Source: Balanoglossus misakiensis
Lineage: Eukaryota > Hemichordata
NCBI GenBank assembly: GCA_040954595.2
Contig: CM082585.2
Location: 1,488,001-1,552,000, forward strand
Length of the DNA stretch: 64,000 bases
Reading direction: 5' to 3'
Made by a program: the position numbers and the translations under genes. The notes under the pieces are model-generated. The model worked only from the letters and a program-made list of their open reading frames with translations, was not told where the DNA came from and did no database searches. Positions 48,901-62,500 of the stretch are shown one piece after another (positions within the stretch are counted from its first letter, which is position 1; each line of letters opens with the position of its first letter).

Positions 48901-49570
48901 GATTTTTTAAAAAAAACATGGGTGAAAATCATCAAAAAATTACAAATTTTCGAATTTGCAAAATCTCAAAATTTCGTCGATTTTTGAAAAAAAAACATGG
49001 GTGAAAATCATCAAAAAATGACAAATTTTCGACTTTGCAAAATCTCAAAATTTCGTAAATTTTTGAAAAAAAGTCATGGGTGAAAATCATCAAAAAATTA
49101 CAAATTTTCGTCTTTGCAAAATCTCAAAATTTCGTCGATTTTTGAAAAAAATCATGGGTGAAAATCATCAAAAAATGACAAATTTTCGACTTTGCAAAAT
49201 CTCAAAATTTTGTCGATTTTTGAAAAAAAATCATGGGTTCGTTGATTTTTGAAAAAAAACATGGGTGAAAATCATCAAAAAATTACAAATTTTCGAATTT
49301 GCAAAATCTCAAAATTTCGTCGATTTTTGAAAAAAAACATGGGTGAAAATCATCAAAAAATGACAAATTTTCGACTTTGCAAAATCTCAAAATTTCGTAA
49401 ATATTTGAAAAAAAGTCATGGGTGAAAATCATCAAAAAATTACAAATTTTCGTCTTTGCAAAATCTCAAAATTTCGTCGATTTTTGAAAAAAAAAATCAT
49501 GGGTAAAAATCATCAAAAAATAACAAATTTTCGACTTTGCAAAATCTAAAAATTTTGTCGATTTTTGAAA
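38225..49570 (+). repeat. 4.3-kb higher-order repeat, two full copies and one partial
   Basis: Copy 1 is 38225-42440 (4216 bp), copy 2 is 42441-46737 (4297 bp) and copy 3 runs from 46738 to about 49570. Rare variants recur in the same order: TCGTACATTTTTG at each start, AATCACGGGTG, GGTGTAAATC, TCGAGTTTTG and AAATATTTGAAAAAAAG. Copy 1 lacks one monomer (79 bp) present in copies 2 and 3. Copies 2 and 3 look almost identical, so the expansion is recent, or the assembly has duplicated reads. Confidence 0.9.
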
Positions 49571-49739
49571 AAAATCATGGGTGAAAATCATCAAAAAATG
49601 ACAAATTTTCGACTTTGCAAAATCTCAAAATTTCGTCGATTTTTGAAAAAAATCATGGGTTCGTTCAATTTTGAAAAAAAACATGGGTGAAAATCATCAA
49701 AAAATTACAAATTTTCGACTTTGCAAAATCTCAAAATTT

Positions 49740-52178
49740 TGTCGATTTTTGAAAAAAAATCATGGGTGAAAATCATTAATAAATGACAAATTTTCGACTT
49801 TGCAAAATCTCAAAATTTCGTCGATTTTTGAAAAAAAATCATGGGTGAAAATCATCAAAAAATTACAAATTTTCGACTTTGCAAAATCTCAAAATTTCGT
49901 CGATTTTTGAGAAAAATCATGGGTGAAAATCATCAAAAAATGACAAATTTTCGACTTTGCAAAAACTCAAAATTTTGTCGATTTTTGAAAAAAAATCATG
50001 GGTTCGTTGATTTTTGAAAAAAAACATGGGTGAAAATCATCAAAAAATTACAAATTTTCGAATTTGCAAAATCTCAAAATTTTGTCGATTTTTGAAAAAA
50101 ATCATGGGTGAAAATAATCAAAAAATTACAAATTTTCGACTTTGCAAAATCTAAAAATTTTGTCGATTTTTGAAAAAAATCATGGGTGAAAATCATCAAA
50201 AAATGACAAATTTTCGACTATGCAAAATCTCAAAATTTAGTCGATTTTTGAAAAAAATCATGGGTTCGTTCAATTTTGAAAAAAAACATGGGTGAAAATC
50301 ATCAAAAAATATCAAATTTTCGACTTTGCAAAATCTCAAAATTTTGTCGATTTTTGAAAAAAAATCATGGGTGAAAATCACTAATAAATGACAAATTTTC
50401 GACTTTGCAAAATCTCAAAATTTCGTCGATTTTTGAAAAAAAATCATAGGTGAAAATCATCAAAAAATTACAAATTTTCGACTTTGCAAAATCTCAAAAT
50501 TTCGTCGATTTTTGAGAAAAATCATGGGTGAAAATCATCAAAAAATGACAAATTTTCGACTTTGCAAAATCTCAAAATTTTGTCGATTTTTGAAAAAAAA
50601 TCATGGGTTCGTTGATTTTTGAAAAAAAACATGGGTGAAAATCATCAAAAAATTACAAATTTTCGAATTTGCAAAATCTCAAAATTTCTTAAATTTTTGA
50701 AAAAAAGTCATGGGTGAAAATCATCAAAAAATTACAAATTTTCGTCTTTGCAAAATCTCAAAATTTCGTCGATTTTTGAAAAAAAAAATCATGGGTAAAA
50801 ATCATCAAAAAATTACAAATTTTCGACTTTGCAAAATCTAAAAATTTTGTCGATTTTTGAAAAAAATCATGGGTGAAAATCATCAAAAAATGACAAATTT
50901 TCGACTTTGCAAAATCTCAAATTTCGTCGATTTTTGAAAAGAATCATGGGTGAAAATCATCAAAAAATGACAAATTTTCGACTTTGCAAAATCTCAAAAT
51001 TTTGTCGATTTTTGAAAAAAAATCATGGGTGAAAATCATTAATAAATGACAAATTTTCGACTTTGCAAAATCTCAAAATTTCGTCGATTTTTGAAAAAAA
51101 ATCATGGGTGAAAATCATCAAAAAATTACAAATTTTCGACTTTGCAAAATCTCAAAATTTCGTCGATTTTTGAGAAAAATCATGGGTGAAAATCATCAAA
51201 AAATGACAAATTTTCGACTTTGCAAAAACTCAAAATTTTGTCGATTTTTGAAAAAAAATCATGGGTTCGTTGATTTTTGAAAAAAAACATGGGTGAAAAT
51301 CATCAAAAAATTACAAATTTTCGAATTTGCAAAATCTCAAAATTTTGTCGATTTTTGAAAAAAATCATGGGTGAAAATAATCAAAAAATTACAAATTTTC
51401 GACTTTGCAAAATCTAAAAATTTTGTCGATTTTTGAAAAAAATCATGGGTGAAAATCATCAAAAAATGACAAATTTTCGACTATGCAAAATCTCAAAATT
51501 TAGTCGATTTTTGAAAAAAATCATGGGTTCGTTCAATTTTGAAAAAAAACATGGGTGAAAATCATCAAAAAATATCAAATTTTCGACTTTGCAAAATCTC
51601 AAAATTTTGTCGATTTTTGAAAAAAAATCATGGGTGAAAATCACTAATAAATGACAAATTTTCGACTTTGCAAAATCTCAAAATTTCGTCGATTTTTGAA
51701 AAAAAATCATAGGTGAAAATCATCAAAAAATTACAAATTTTCGACTTTGCAAAATCTCAAAATTTCGTCGATTTTTGAGAAAAATCATGGGTGAAAATCA
51801 TCAAAAAATGACAAATTTTCGACTTTGCAAAATCTCAAAATTTTGTCGATTTTTGAAAAAAAATCATGGGTTCGTTGATTTTTGAAAAAAAACATGGGTG
51901 AAAATCATCAAAAAATTACAAATTTTCGAATTTGCAAAATCTCAAAATTTCTTAAATTTTTGAAAAAAAGTCATGGGTGAAAATCATCAAAAAATTACAA
52001 ATTTTCGTCTTTGCAAAATCTCAAAATTTCGTCGATTTTTGAAAAAAAAAATCATGGGTAAAAATCATCAAAAAATTACAAATTTTCGACTTTGCAAAAT
52101 CTAAAAATTTTGTCGATTTTTGAAAAAAATCATGGGTGAAAATCATCAAAAAATGACAAATTTTCGACTTTGCAAAAT
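49740..52178 (+). repeat. 1.26-kb higher-order tandem duplication
   Basis: GCAAAAACTCAAAATTTTG (about 49960 and 51224), TCGACTATGCAAAATC, TTTAGTCGATTTTTG and AATCACTAATAAATG recur at an offset of 1263 bp over about 1.2 kb. The match ends near 50915 and 52178. Confidence 0.88.
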
Positions 52179-53169
52179 CTCAAAATTTCGTAGATTTTTG
52201 AAAAAAAAAATCATGGGTAAAAATCATCAAAAAATTACAAATTTTCGACTTTGCAAAATCTAAAAATTTTGTCGATTTTTGAAAACAATCATGGGTGAAA
52301 ATCATCAAAAAATGACAAATTTTCGACTTTGCAAAATCTCAAAATTTTGTCGATTTTTGAAAAAAAATCATGGGTGAAAATCATTAATAAATGACAAATT
52401 TTCGACTTTGCAAAATCTCAAAATTTCGTCGATTTTTGAAAAAAAATCATGGGTGAAAATCATCAAAAAATTACAAATTTTCGACTTTGCAAAATCTCAA
52501 AATTTCGTCGATTTTTGAGAAAAATCATGGGTGAAAATCATCAAAAAATGACAAATTTTCGACTTTGCAAAATCTCAAAATTTTGTCGATTTTTGAAAAA
52601 AATCATGGGTTCGTTCAATTTTGAAAAAAAACATGGGTGAAAATCATCAAAAAATTACAAATTTTCGACTTTGCAAAATCTCAAAATTTCGTCGATTTTT
52701 GAAAAAAAATCATGGGTGAAAATCATCAAAAAATTACAAATTTTCGACTTTGCAAAATCTCAAAATTTTGTCGATTTTTGAAAAAAAATCATGGGTTCGT
52801 TGATTTTTGAAAAAAAACATGGGTGAAAATCATCAAAAAATTACAAATTTTCGAATTTGCAAAATCACAAAATTTCGTCGATTTTTGAAAAAAAAACATG
52901 GGTGAAAATCATCAAAAAATTACAAATTTTCGACTTTGCAAAATCTCAAAATTTCGTAAATTTTTGAAAAAAAGTCATGGGTGAAAATCATCAAAAAATT
53001 ACAAATTTTCGTCTTTGCAAAATCTCAAAATTTCGTAAATTTTTGAAAAAAAGTCATGGGTGAAAATCATCAAAAAATTACAAATTTTCGTCTTTGCAAA
53101 ATCTCAAAATTTCGTCGATTTTTGAAAAAAAAAATCATGGGTAAAAATCATCAAAAAATTACAAATTTT

Positions 53170-56150
53170 CGACTTTGCAAAATCTAAAAATTTTGTCGAT
53201 TTTTGAAAAAAATCATGGGTGAAAATCATCAAAAAATGACAAATTTTCGTCTTTGCAAAATCTCAAAATTTCGTCCATTTTTGAATAAAAATCATGGGTG
53301 AAAATCATCAAAAAATGACACATTTTCGACTTTGCAAAATCTAAAAATTTCGTCGATTTTTGAAAAAAATCATGGTTGAAAATCATCAAAAAATGACAAA
53401 ATTTTCGACTTTGTAAAATCACAAAATTTCGTCGATTTTGAAAAAAATCATAGGTTCGTCGATTTCTAAAAAAAAACATGGGTGAAAATCATCAAAAAAT
53501 TACAAATTTTCGACTTTGCAAAATCTCAAAATTTTGTCGATTTTTGAAAAAAAATCATGGGTTCGTTGATTTTTGAAAAAAAACATGGGTGAAAATCATC
53601 AAAAAATTACAAATTTTCGAATTTGCAAAATCACAAAATTTCGTCGATTTTTGAAAAAAAAACATGGGTGAAAATCATCAAAAAATTACAAATTTTCGAC
53701 TTTGCAAAATCTCAAAATTTCGTAAATTTTTGAAAAAAAGTCATGGGTGAAAATCATCAAAAAATTACAAATTTTCGTCTTTGCAAAATCTCAAAATTTC
53801 GTCGATTTTTGAAAAAAATCATGGGTGAAAATCATCAAAAAATGACAAATTTTCGTCTTTGCAAAATCTCAAAATTTCGTCCATTTTTGAATAAAAATCA
53901 TGGGTGAAAATCATCAAAAAATGACACATTTTCGACTTTGCAAAATCTAAAAATTTCGTCGATTTTTGAAAAAAATCATGGTTGAAAATCATCAAAAAAT
54001 GACAAAATTTTCGACTTTGTAAAATCACAAAATTTCGTCGATTTTGAAAAAAATCATAGGTTCGTCGATTTCTAAAAAAAAACATGGGTGAAAATCATCA
54101 AAAAATGACAAATTTTCGACTTTGCAAAATCTCAAAATTTCGTCGATTTTTGAAAAAAATCATGGGTGAAAATCATCAAAAAATGACAAATTTTCGACTT
54201 CGCAAAATCTCAAAATTTCGTCAATTTTTGAAAAAATCAGGGGTAAAAATCATCAAAAAATGACAAATTTTCGTCTTTGCTAAATCTCAAAATTTCGTCG
54301 GTTTTTGAAAAATAATATGGGTGAAAATCATCAAAAAATGACAAATTTTCGACTTTGCAAAATCTCAAAATTTCGTCCATTTTTGAAAAAAAATCATGGG
54401 TAAAAATCATCAAAAAATGACAAATTTTCGTCTTTGCAAAATCTCAAAATTTCTTCCATTTAAAAAAAAAAGCATGGGGGAAAATCATCAAAAAATGACA
54501 AATTTTCGTCTTTGCAAAATCTCAAAATTTCGTCCATTTAAAAAAAAAAACATGGGTGAAAATCATCAAAAAATGACAAATTTTTGACTTTTCAAAATCT
54601 CACAATTTCGTCGATTTTTGAAAAAAATCATGGGTGAAAATCATCAAAAAATGACAAATTATCGACTTTGCAAAATCTCAAAATTTCGTCGATTTTGAAA
54701 AAAACCATTGGGGGAAAATCATCAAAAAATGACAAATTATCGACTTTGCAAAATCTCAAAATTTCGTCCATTTTAAAAAAAAAACATGGGGGAAAATCAT
54801 CAAAAAATGACAAATTTTCGACTTTGCAAAATCTCAAAATTTCGTCGATTTTGAAAAAAAACATTGGGGGAAAATCATCAAAAAATGACAAATTATCGAC
54901 TTTGCACAATCTCACAATTTCGTCGATTTTTGAAAAAAATCATGGGTGAAAATCATCAAAAAATTACAAATTTTCGACTTTGCAAAATCTCAACATTTCG
55001 TCGATTTTTGAAAAAAATCATGGGTGAAAATCATCAAAAAATGACAAATTTTCGACTTTGCAAAATCTCACAATTTCGTCGATTTTTGAAAAAAATCATG
55101 GGTGAAAATCATCAAAAAATGACAAATTTTCGACTTTGCAAAATCTCAACATTTCGTCGATTTTTGAAAAAAATCATGGGTGAAAATCATCAAAAAATTA
55201 CAAATTTTTGACTTTGCAAAATCTCAAAATTTCGTCGATTTTTGAAAAAAAATCATGGGTGAAAATCATCAAAAAATTACAAATTTTCGACTTTGCAAAA
55301 TCTCAAAATTTTGTCGATTTTTGAAAAAAAATCATGGGTTCGTTGATTTTTGAAAAAAAACATGGGTGAAAATCATCAAAAAATTACAAATTTTCGAATT
55401 TGCAAAATCACAAAATTTCGTCGATTTTTGAAAAAAAAAAACATGGGTGAAAATCATCAAAAAATTACAAATTTTCGACTTTGCAAAATCTCAAAATTTC
55501 GTAAATTTTTGAAAAAAAGTCATGGGTGAAAATCATCAAAAAATTACAAATTTTCGACTTTGCAAAATCTCAAAATTTTGTCGATTTTTGAAAAAAAATC
55601 ATGGGTTCGTTGATTTTTGAAAAAAAACATGGGTGAAAATCATCAAAAAATTACAAATTTTCGAATTTGCAAAATCACAAAATTTCGTCGATTTTTGAAA
55701 AAAAAACATGGGTGAAAATCATCAAAAAATTACAAATTTTCGACTTTGCAAAATCTCAAAATTTCGTAAATTTTTGAAAAAAAGTCATGGGTGAAAATCA
55801 TCAAAAAATTACAAATTTTCGTCTTTGCAAAATCTCAAAATTTCGTCGATTTTTGAAAAAAATCATGGGTGAAAATCATCAAAAAATGACAAATTTTCGT
55901 CTTTGCAAAATCTCAAAATTTCGTCCATTTTTGAATAAAAATCATGGGTGAAAATCATCAAAAAATGACACATTTTCGACTTTGCAAAATCTAAAAATTT
56001 CGTCGATTTTTGAAAAAAATCATGGTTGAAAATCATCAAAAAATGACAAAATTTTCGACTTTGTAAAATCACAAAATTTCGTCGATTTTGAAAAAAATCA
56101 TAGGTTCGTCGATTTCTAAAAAAAAACATGGGTGAAAATCATCAAAAAAT
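53170..56150 (+). repeat. Higher-order duplications, 0.61-kb and 2.04-kb offsets
   Basis: The block with TCCATTTTTGAATAAAAATC, ATCATGGTTGAAAATC, GACTTTGTAAAATCAC and GATTTCTAAAAAAAAAC starts near 53213, 53819 and 55863. Offsets are 606 and 2044 bp. Confidence 0.85.
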
Positions 56151-56599
56151 GACAAATTTTCGACTTTGCAAAATCTCAAAATTTCGTCGATTTTTGAAAA
56201 AAATCATGGGTGAAAATCATCAAAAAATGACAAATTTTCGACTTCGCAAAATCTCAAAATTTCGTCAATTTTTGAAAAAATCAGGGGTAAAAATCATCAA
56301 AAAATGACAAATTTTCGTCTTTGCTAAATCTCAAAATTTCGTCGGTTTTTGAAAAATAATATGGGTGAAAATCATCAAAAAATGACAAATTTTCGACTTT
56401 GCAAAATCTCAAAATTTCGTCCATTTTTGAAAAAAAATCATGGGTAAAAATCATCAAAAAATGACAAATTTTCGTCTTTGCAAAATCTCAAAATTTCTTC
56501 CATTTAAAAAAAAAAGCATGGGGGAAAATCATCAAAAAATGACAAATTTTCGTCTTTGCAAAATCTCAAAATTTCGTCCATTTAAAAAAAAAAACATGG

Positions 56600-59500
56600 G
56601 TGAAAATCATCAAAAAATGACAAATTTTTGACTTTTCAAAATCTCACAATTTCGTCGATTTTTGAAAAAAATCATGGGTGAAAATCATCAAAAAATGACA
56701 AATTATCGACTTTGCACAATCTCAAAATTTCGTCGATTTTGAAAAAAACCATTGGGGGAAAATCATCAAAAAATGACAAATTATCGACTTTGCAAAATCT
56801 CAAAATTTCGTCCATTTTAAAAAAAAAACATGGGGGAAAATCATCAAAAAATGACAAATTTTCGACTTTGCAAAATCTCAAAATTTCGTCGATTTTGAAA
56901 AAAAACATTGGGGGAAAATCATCAAAAAATGACAAATTATCGACTTTGCACAATCTCACAATTTCGTCGATTTTTGAAAAAAATCATGGCTGAAAATCAT
57001 CAAAAAATTACAAATTTTCGACTTTGCAAAATCTCAACATTTCGTCGATTTTTGAAAAAAATCATGGGTGAAAATCATCAAAAAATGACAAATTTTCGAC
57101 TTTGCAAAATCTCACAATTTCGTCGATTTTTGAAAAAAATCATGGGTGAAAATCATCAAAAAATGACAAATTTTCGACTTTGCAAAATCTCAACATTTCG
57201 TCGATTTTTGAAAAAAATCATGGGTGAAAATCATCAAAAAATTACAAATTTTTGACTTTGCAAAATCTCAAAATTTCGTCGATTTTTGAAAAAAAATCAT
57301 GGGTGAAAATCATCAAAAAATTACAAATTTTCGACTTTGCAAAATCTCAAAATTTTGTCGATTTTTGAAAAAAAATCATGGGTTCGTTGATTTTTGAAAA
57401 AAAACATGGGTGAAAATCATCAAAAAATTACAAATTTTCGAATTTGCAAAATCACAAAATTTCGTCGATTTTTGAAAAAAAAAAACATGGGTGAAAATCA
57501 TCAAAAAATTACAAATTTTCGACTTTGCAAAATCTCAAAATTTCGTAAATTTTTGAAAAAAAGTCATGGGTGAAAATCATCAAAAAATTACAAATTTTCG
57601 TCTTTGCAAAATCTCAAAATTTCGTCGATTTTTGAAAAAAAAAAATCATGGGTAAAAATCATCAAAAAATTACAAATTTTCGACTTTGCAAAATCTAAAA
57701 ATTTTGTCGATTTTTGAAAAAAATCATGGGTGAAAATCATCAAAAAATGACAAATTTTCGTCTTTGCAAAATCTCAAAATTTCGTCCATTTTTGAATAAA
57801 AATCATGGGTGAAAATCATCAAAAAATGACACATTTTCGACTTTGCAAAATCTAAAAATTTCGTCGATTTTTGAAAAAAATCATGGTTGAAAATCATCAA
57901 AAAATGACAAAATTTTCGACTTTGTAAAATCACAAAATTTCGTCGATTTTGAAAAAAATCATAGGTTCGTCGATTTCTAAAAAAAAACATGGGTGAAAAT
58001 CATCAAAAAATGACAAATTTTCGACTTTGCAAAATCTCAAAATTTCGTCGATTTTTGAAAAAAATCATGGGTGAAAATCATCAAAAAATGACAAATTTTC
58101 GACTTCGCAAAATCTCAAAATTTCGTCAATTTTTGAAAAAATCAGGGGTAAAAATCATCAAAAAATGACAAATTTTCGTCTTTGCTAAATCTCAATATTT
58201 CGTCGGTTTTTGAAAAATAATATGGGTGAAAATCATCAAAAAATGACAAATTTTCGACTTTGCAAAATCTCACAATTTCGTCGATTTTTGAAAAAAATCA
58301 TGGGTGAAAATCATCAAAAAATGACAAATTATCGACTTTGCAAAATCTCAAAATTTCGTCGATTTTGAAAAAAACCATTGGGGGAAAATCATCAAAAAAT
58401 GACAAATTATCGACTTTGCAAAATCTCAAAATTTCGTCCATTTTAAAAAAAAAACATGGGGGAAAATCATCAAAAAATGACAAATTTTCGACTTTGCAAA
58501 ATCTCAAAATTTCGTCGATTTTGAAAAAAAACATTGGGGGAAAATCATCAAAAAATGACAAATTATCGACTTTGCACAATCTCACAATTTCGTCGATTTT
58601 TGAAAAAAATCATGGGTGAAAATCATCAAAAAATTACAAATTTTCGACTTTGCAAAATCTCAACATTTCGTCGATTTTTGAAAAAAATCATGGGTGAAAA
58701 TCATCAAAAAATGACAAATTTTCGACTTTGCAAAATCTCACAATTTCGTCGATTTTTGAAAAAAATCATGGGTGAAAATCATCAAAAAATTACAAATTTT
58801 CGACTTTGCAAAATCTCAACATTTCGTCGATTTTTGAAAAAAATCATGGGTGAAAATCATCAAAAAATGACAAATTTTCGACTTTGCAAAATCTCAAAAT
58901 TTCGTCAATTTTTGAAAAAATCATGGGTGAAAATCATCAAAAAATGACAAATTTTCGTCTTTGCAAAATCTCAAAATTTCGTCGGTTTTTGAAAAATAAT
59001 ATGGTTGAAAATCATCAAAAAATGACAAAATTATCGACTTTGCAAAATCTCACAATTTCGTCGATTTTTGAAAAAAAATCATGGGTGAAAATCATCAAAA
59101 AATTACAAATTTTCGACTTTGCAAAATCTCAACATTTCGTCGATTTTTGAAAAAAATCATGGGTGAAAATCATCAAAAAATGACAAATTTTCGACTTTGC
59201 AAAATCTCAAAATTTCGTCCATTTTAAAAAAAAAACATGGGGGAAAATCATCAAAAAATGAGAATATTTTCGACTTTGCAAAATCTCAAAATTTCGTCGA
59301 TTTTGAAAAAAATCATTGGTTCGTCGATTTAAAAAAAAAACATGGGTGAAAATCATCAAAAAATGACAAATTTTCGACTTTGCAAAATCTCAACATTTCG
59401 TCGATTTTTGAAAAAAATCATGGGTGAAAATCATCAAAAAATGACAAATTTTCGTCTTTGCAAAATCTCAAAATTTCGTCCATTTAAAAAAAAAAACATG

Positions 59501-62500
59501 GGTGAAAATCATCAAAAAATGACAAATTTTTGACTTTTCAAAATCTCACAATTTCGTCGATTTTTTAAAAAAATCATGGGTGAAAATCATCAAAAAATGA
59601 CAAATTATCGACTTTGCACAATCTCAAAATTTCGTCGATTTTGAAAAAAACCATTGGGGGAAAATCATCAAAAAATGACAAATTATCGACTTTGCAAAAT
59701 CTCAAAATTTCGTCCATTTTAAAAAAAAAACATGGGGGAAAATCATCAAAAAATGACAAATTTTCGACTTTGCAAAATCTCAAAATTTCGTCGATTTTGA
59801 AAAAAAACATTGGGGGAAAATCATCAAAAAATGACAAATTATCGACTTTGCACAATCTCACAATTTCGTCGATTTTTGAAAAAAATCATGGCTGAAAATC
59901 ATCAAAAAATTACAAATTTTCGACTTTGCAAAATCTCAACATTTCGTCGATTTTTGAAAAAAATCATGGGTGAAAATCATCAAAAAATGACAAATTTTCG
60001 ACTTTGCAAAATCTCACAATTTCGTCGATTTTTGAAAAAAATCATGGGTGAAAATCATCAAAAAATGACAAATTTTCGACTTTGCAAAATCTCAACATTT
60101 CGTCGATTTTTGAAAAAAATCATGGGTGAAAATCATCAAAAAATTACAAATTTTTGACTTTGCAAAATCTCAAAATTTCGTCGATTTTTGAAAAAAAATC
60201 ATGGGTGAAAATCATCAAAAAATTACAAATGTTCGACTTTGCAAAATCTCAAAATTTTGTCGATTTTTGAAAAAAAATCATGGGTTCGTTGATTTTTGAA
60301 AAAAAACATGGGTGAAAATCATCAAAAAATTACAAATTTTCGAATTTGCAAAATCACAAAATTTCGTCGATTTTTGAAAAAAAAAAACATGGGTGAAAAT
60401 CATCAAAAAATTACAAATTTTCGACTTTGCAAAATCTCAAAATTTCGTAAATTTTTGAAAAAAAGTCATGGGTGAAAATCATCAAAAAATTACAAATTTT
60501 CGTCTTTGCAAAATCTCAAAATTTCGTCGATTTTTGAAAAAAAAAAATCATGGGTAAAAATCATCAAAAAATTACAAATTTTCGACTTTGCAAAATCTAA
60601 AAATTTTGTCGATTTTTGAAAAAAATCATGGGTGAAAATCATCAAAAAATGACAAATTTTCGTCTTTGCAAAATCTCAAAATTTCGTCCATTTTTGAATA
60701 AAAATCATGGGTGAAAATCATCAAAAAATGACACATTTTCGACTTTGCAAAATCTAAAAATTTCGTCGATTTTTGAAAAAAATCATGGTTGAAAATCATC
60801 AAAAAATGACAAAATTTTCGACTTTGTAAAATCACAAAATTTCGTCGATTTTGAAAAAAATCATAGGTTCGTCGATTTCTAAAAAAAAACATGGGTGAAA
60901 ATCATCAAAAAATGACAAATTTTCGACTTTGCAAAATCTCAAAATTTCGTCGATTTTTGAAAAAAATCATGGGTGAAAATCATCAAAAAATGACAAATTT
61001 TCGACTTCGCAAAATCTCAAAATTTCGTCAATTTTTGAAAAAATCAGGGGTAAAAATCATCAAAAAATGACAAATTTTCGTCTTTGCTAAATCTCAATAT
61101 TTCGTCGGTTTTTGAAAAATAATATGGGTGAAAATCATCAAAAAATGACAAATTTTCGACTTTGCAAAATCTCACAATTTCGTCGATTTTTGAAAAAAAT
61201 CATGGGTGAAAATCATCAAAAAATGACAAATTATCGACTTTGCAAAATCTCAAAATTTCGTCGATTTTGAAAAAAACCATTGGGGGAAAATCATCAAAAA
61301 ATGACAAATTATCGACTTTGCAAAATCTCAAAATTTCGTCCATTTTAAAAAAAAAACATGGGGGAAAATCATCAAAAAATGACAAATTTTCGACTTTGCA
61401 AAATCTCAAAATTTCGTCGATTTTGAAAAAAAACATTGGGGGAAAATCATCAAAAAATGACAAATTATCGACTTTGCACAATCTCACAATTTCGTCGATT
61501 TTTGAAAAAAATCATGGGTGAAAATCATCAAAAAATTACAAATTTTCGACTTTGCAAAATCTCAACATTTCGTCGATTTTTGAAAAAAATCATGGGTGAA
61601 AATCATCAAAAAATGACAAATTTTCGACTTTGCAAAATCTCACAATTTCGTCGATTTTTGAAAAAAATCATGGGTGAAAATCATCAAAAAATTACAAATT
61701 TTCGACTTTGCAAAATCTCAACATTTCGTCGATTTTTGAAAAAAATCATGGGTGAAAATCATCAAAAAATGACAAATTTTCGACTTTGCAAAATCTCAAA
61801 ATTTCGTCAATTTTTGAAAAAATCATGGGTGAAAATCATCAAAAAATGACAAATTTTCGTCTTTGCAAAATCTCAAAATTTCGTCGGTTTTTGAAAAATA
61901 ATATGGTTGAAAATCATCAAAAAATGACAAAATTATCGACTTTGCAAAATCTCACAATTTCGTCGATTTTTGAAAAAAAATCATGGGTGAAAATCATCAA
62001 AAAATTACAAATTTTCGACTTTGCAAAATCTCAACATTTCGTCGATTTTTGAAAAAAATCATGGGTGAAAATCATCAAAAAATGACAAATTTTCGACTTT
62101 GCAAAATCTCAAAATTTCGTCCATTTTAAAAAAAAAACATGGGGGAAAATCATCAAAAAATGAGAATATTTTCGACTTTGCAAAATCTCAAAATTTCGTC
62201 GATTTTGAAAAAAATCATTGGTTCGTCGATTTAAAAAAAAAACATGGGTGAAAATCATCAAAAAATGACAAATTTTCGACTTTGCAAAATCTCACAATTT
62301 CGTCGATTTTTGAAAAAAATCATGGGAGAAAATCATCAAAAAATGACAAATTTTCGACTTTGCAAAATCTCAACATTTCGTCGATTTTTGAAAAAAATCA
62401 TGGGTGAAAATCATCAAAAAATGACAAATTTTCGACTTTGCAAAATCTCAAAATTTCGTCGATTTTTGAAAAAAAATCATGGGTGTAAATCATCAAAAAA

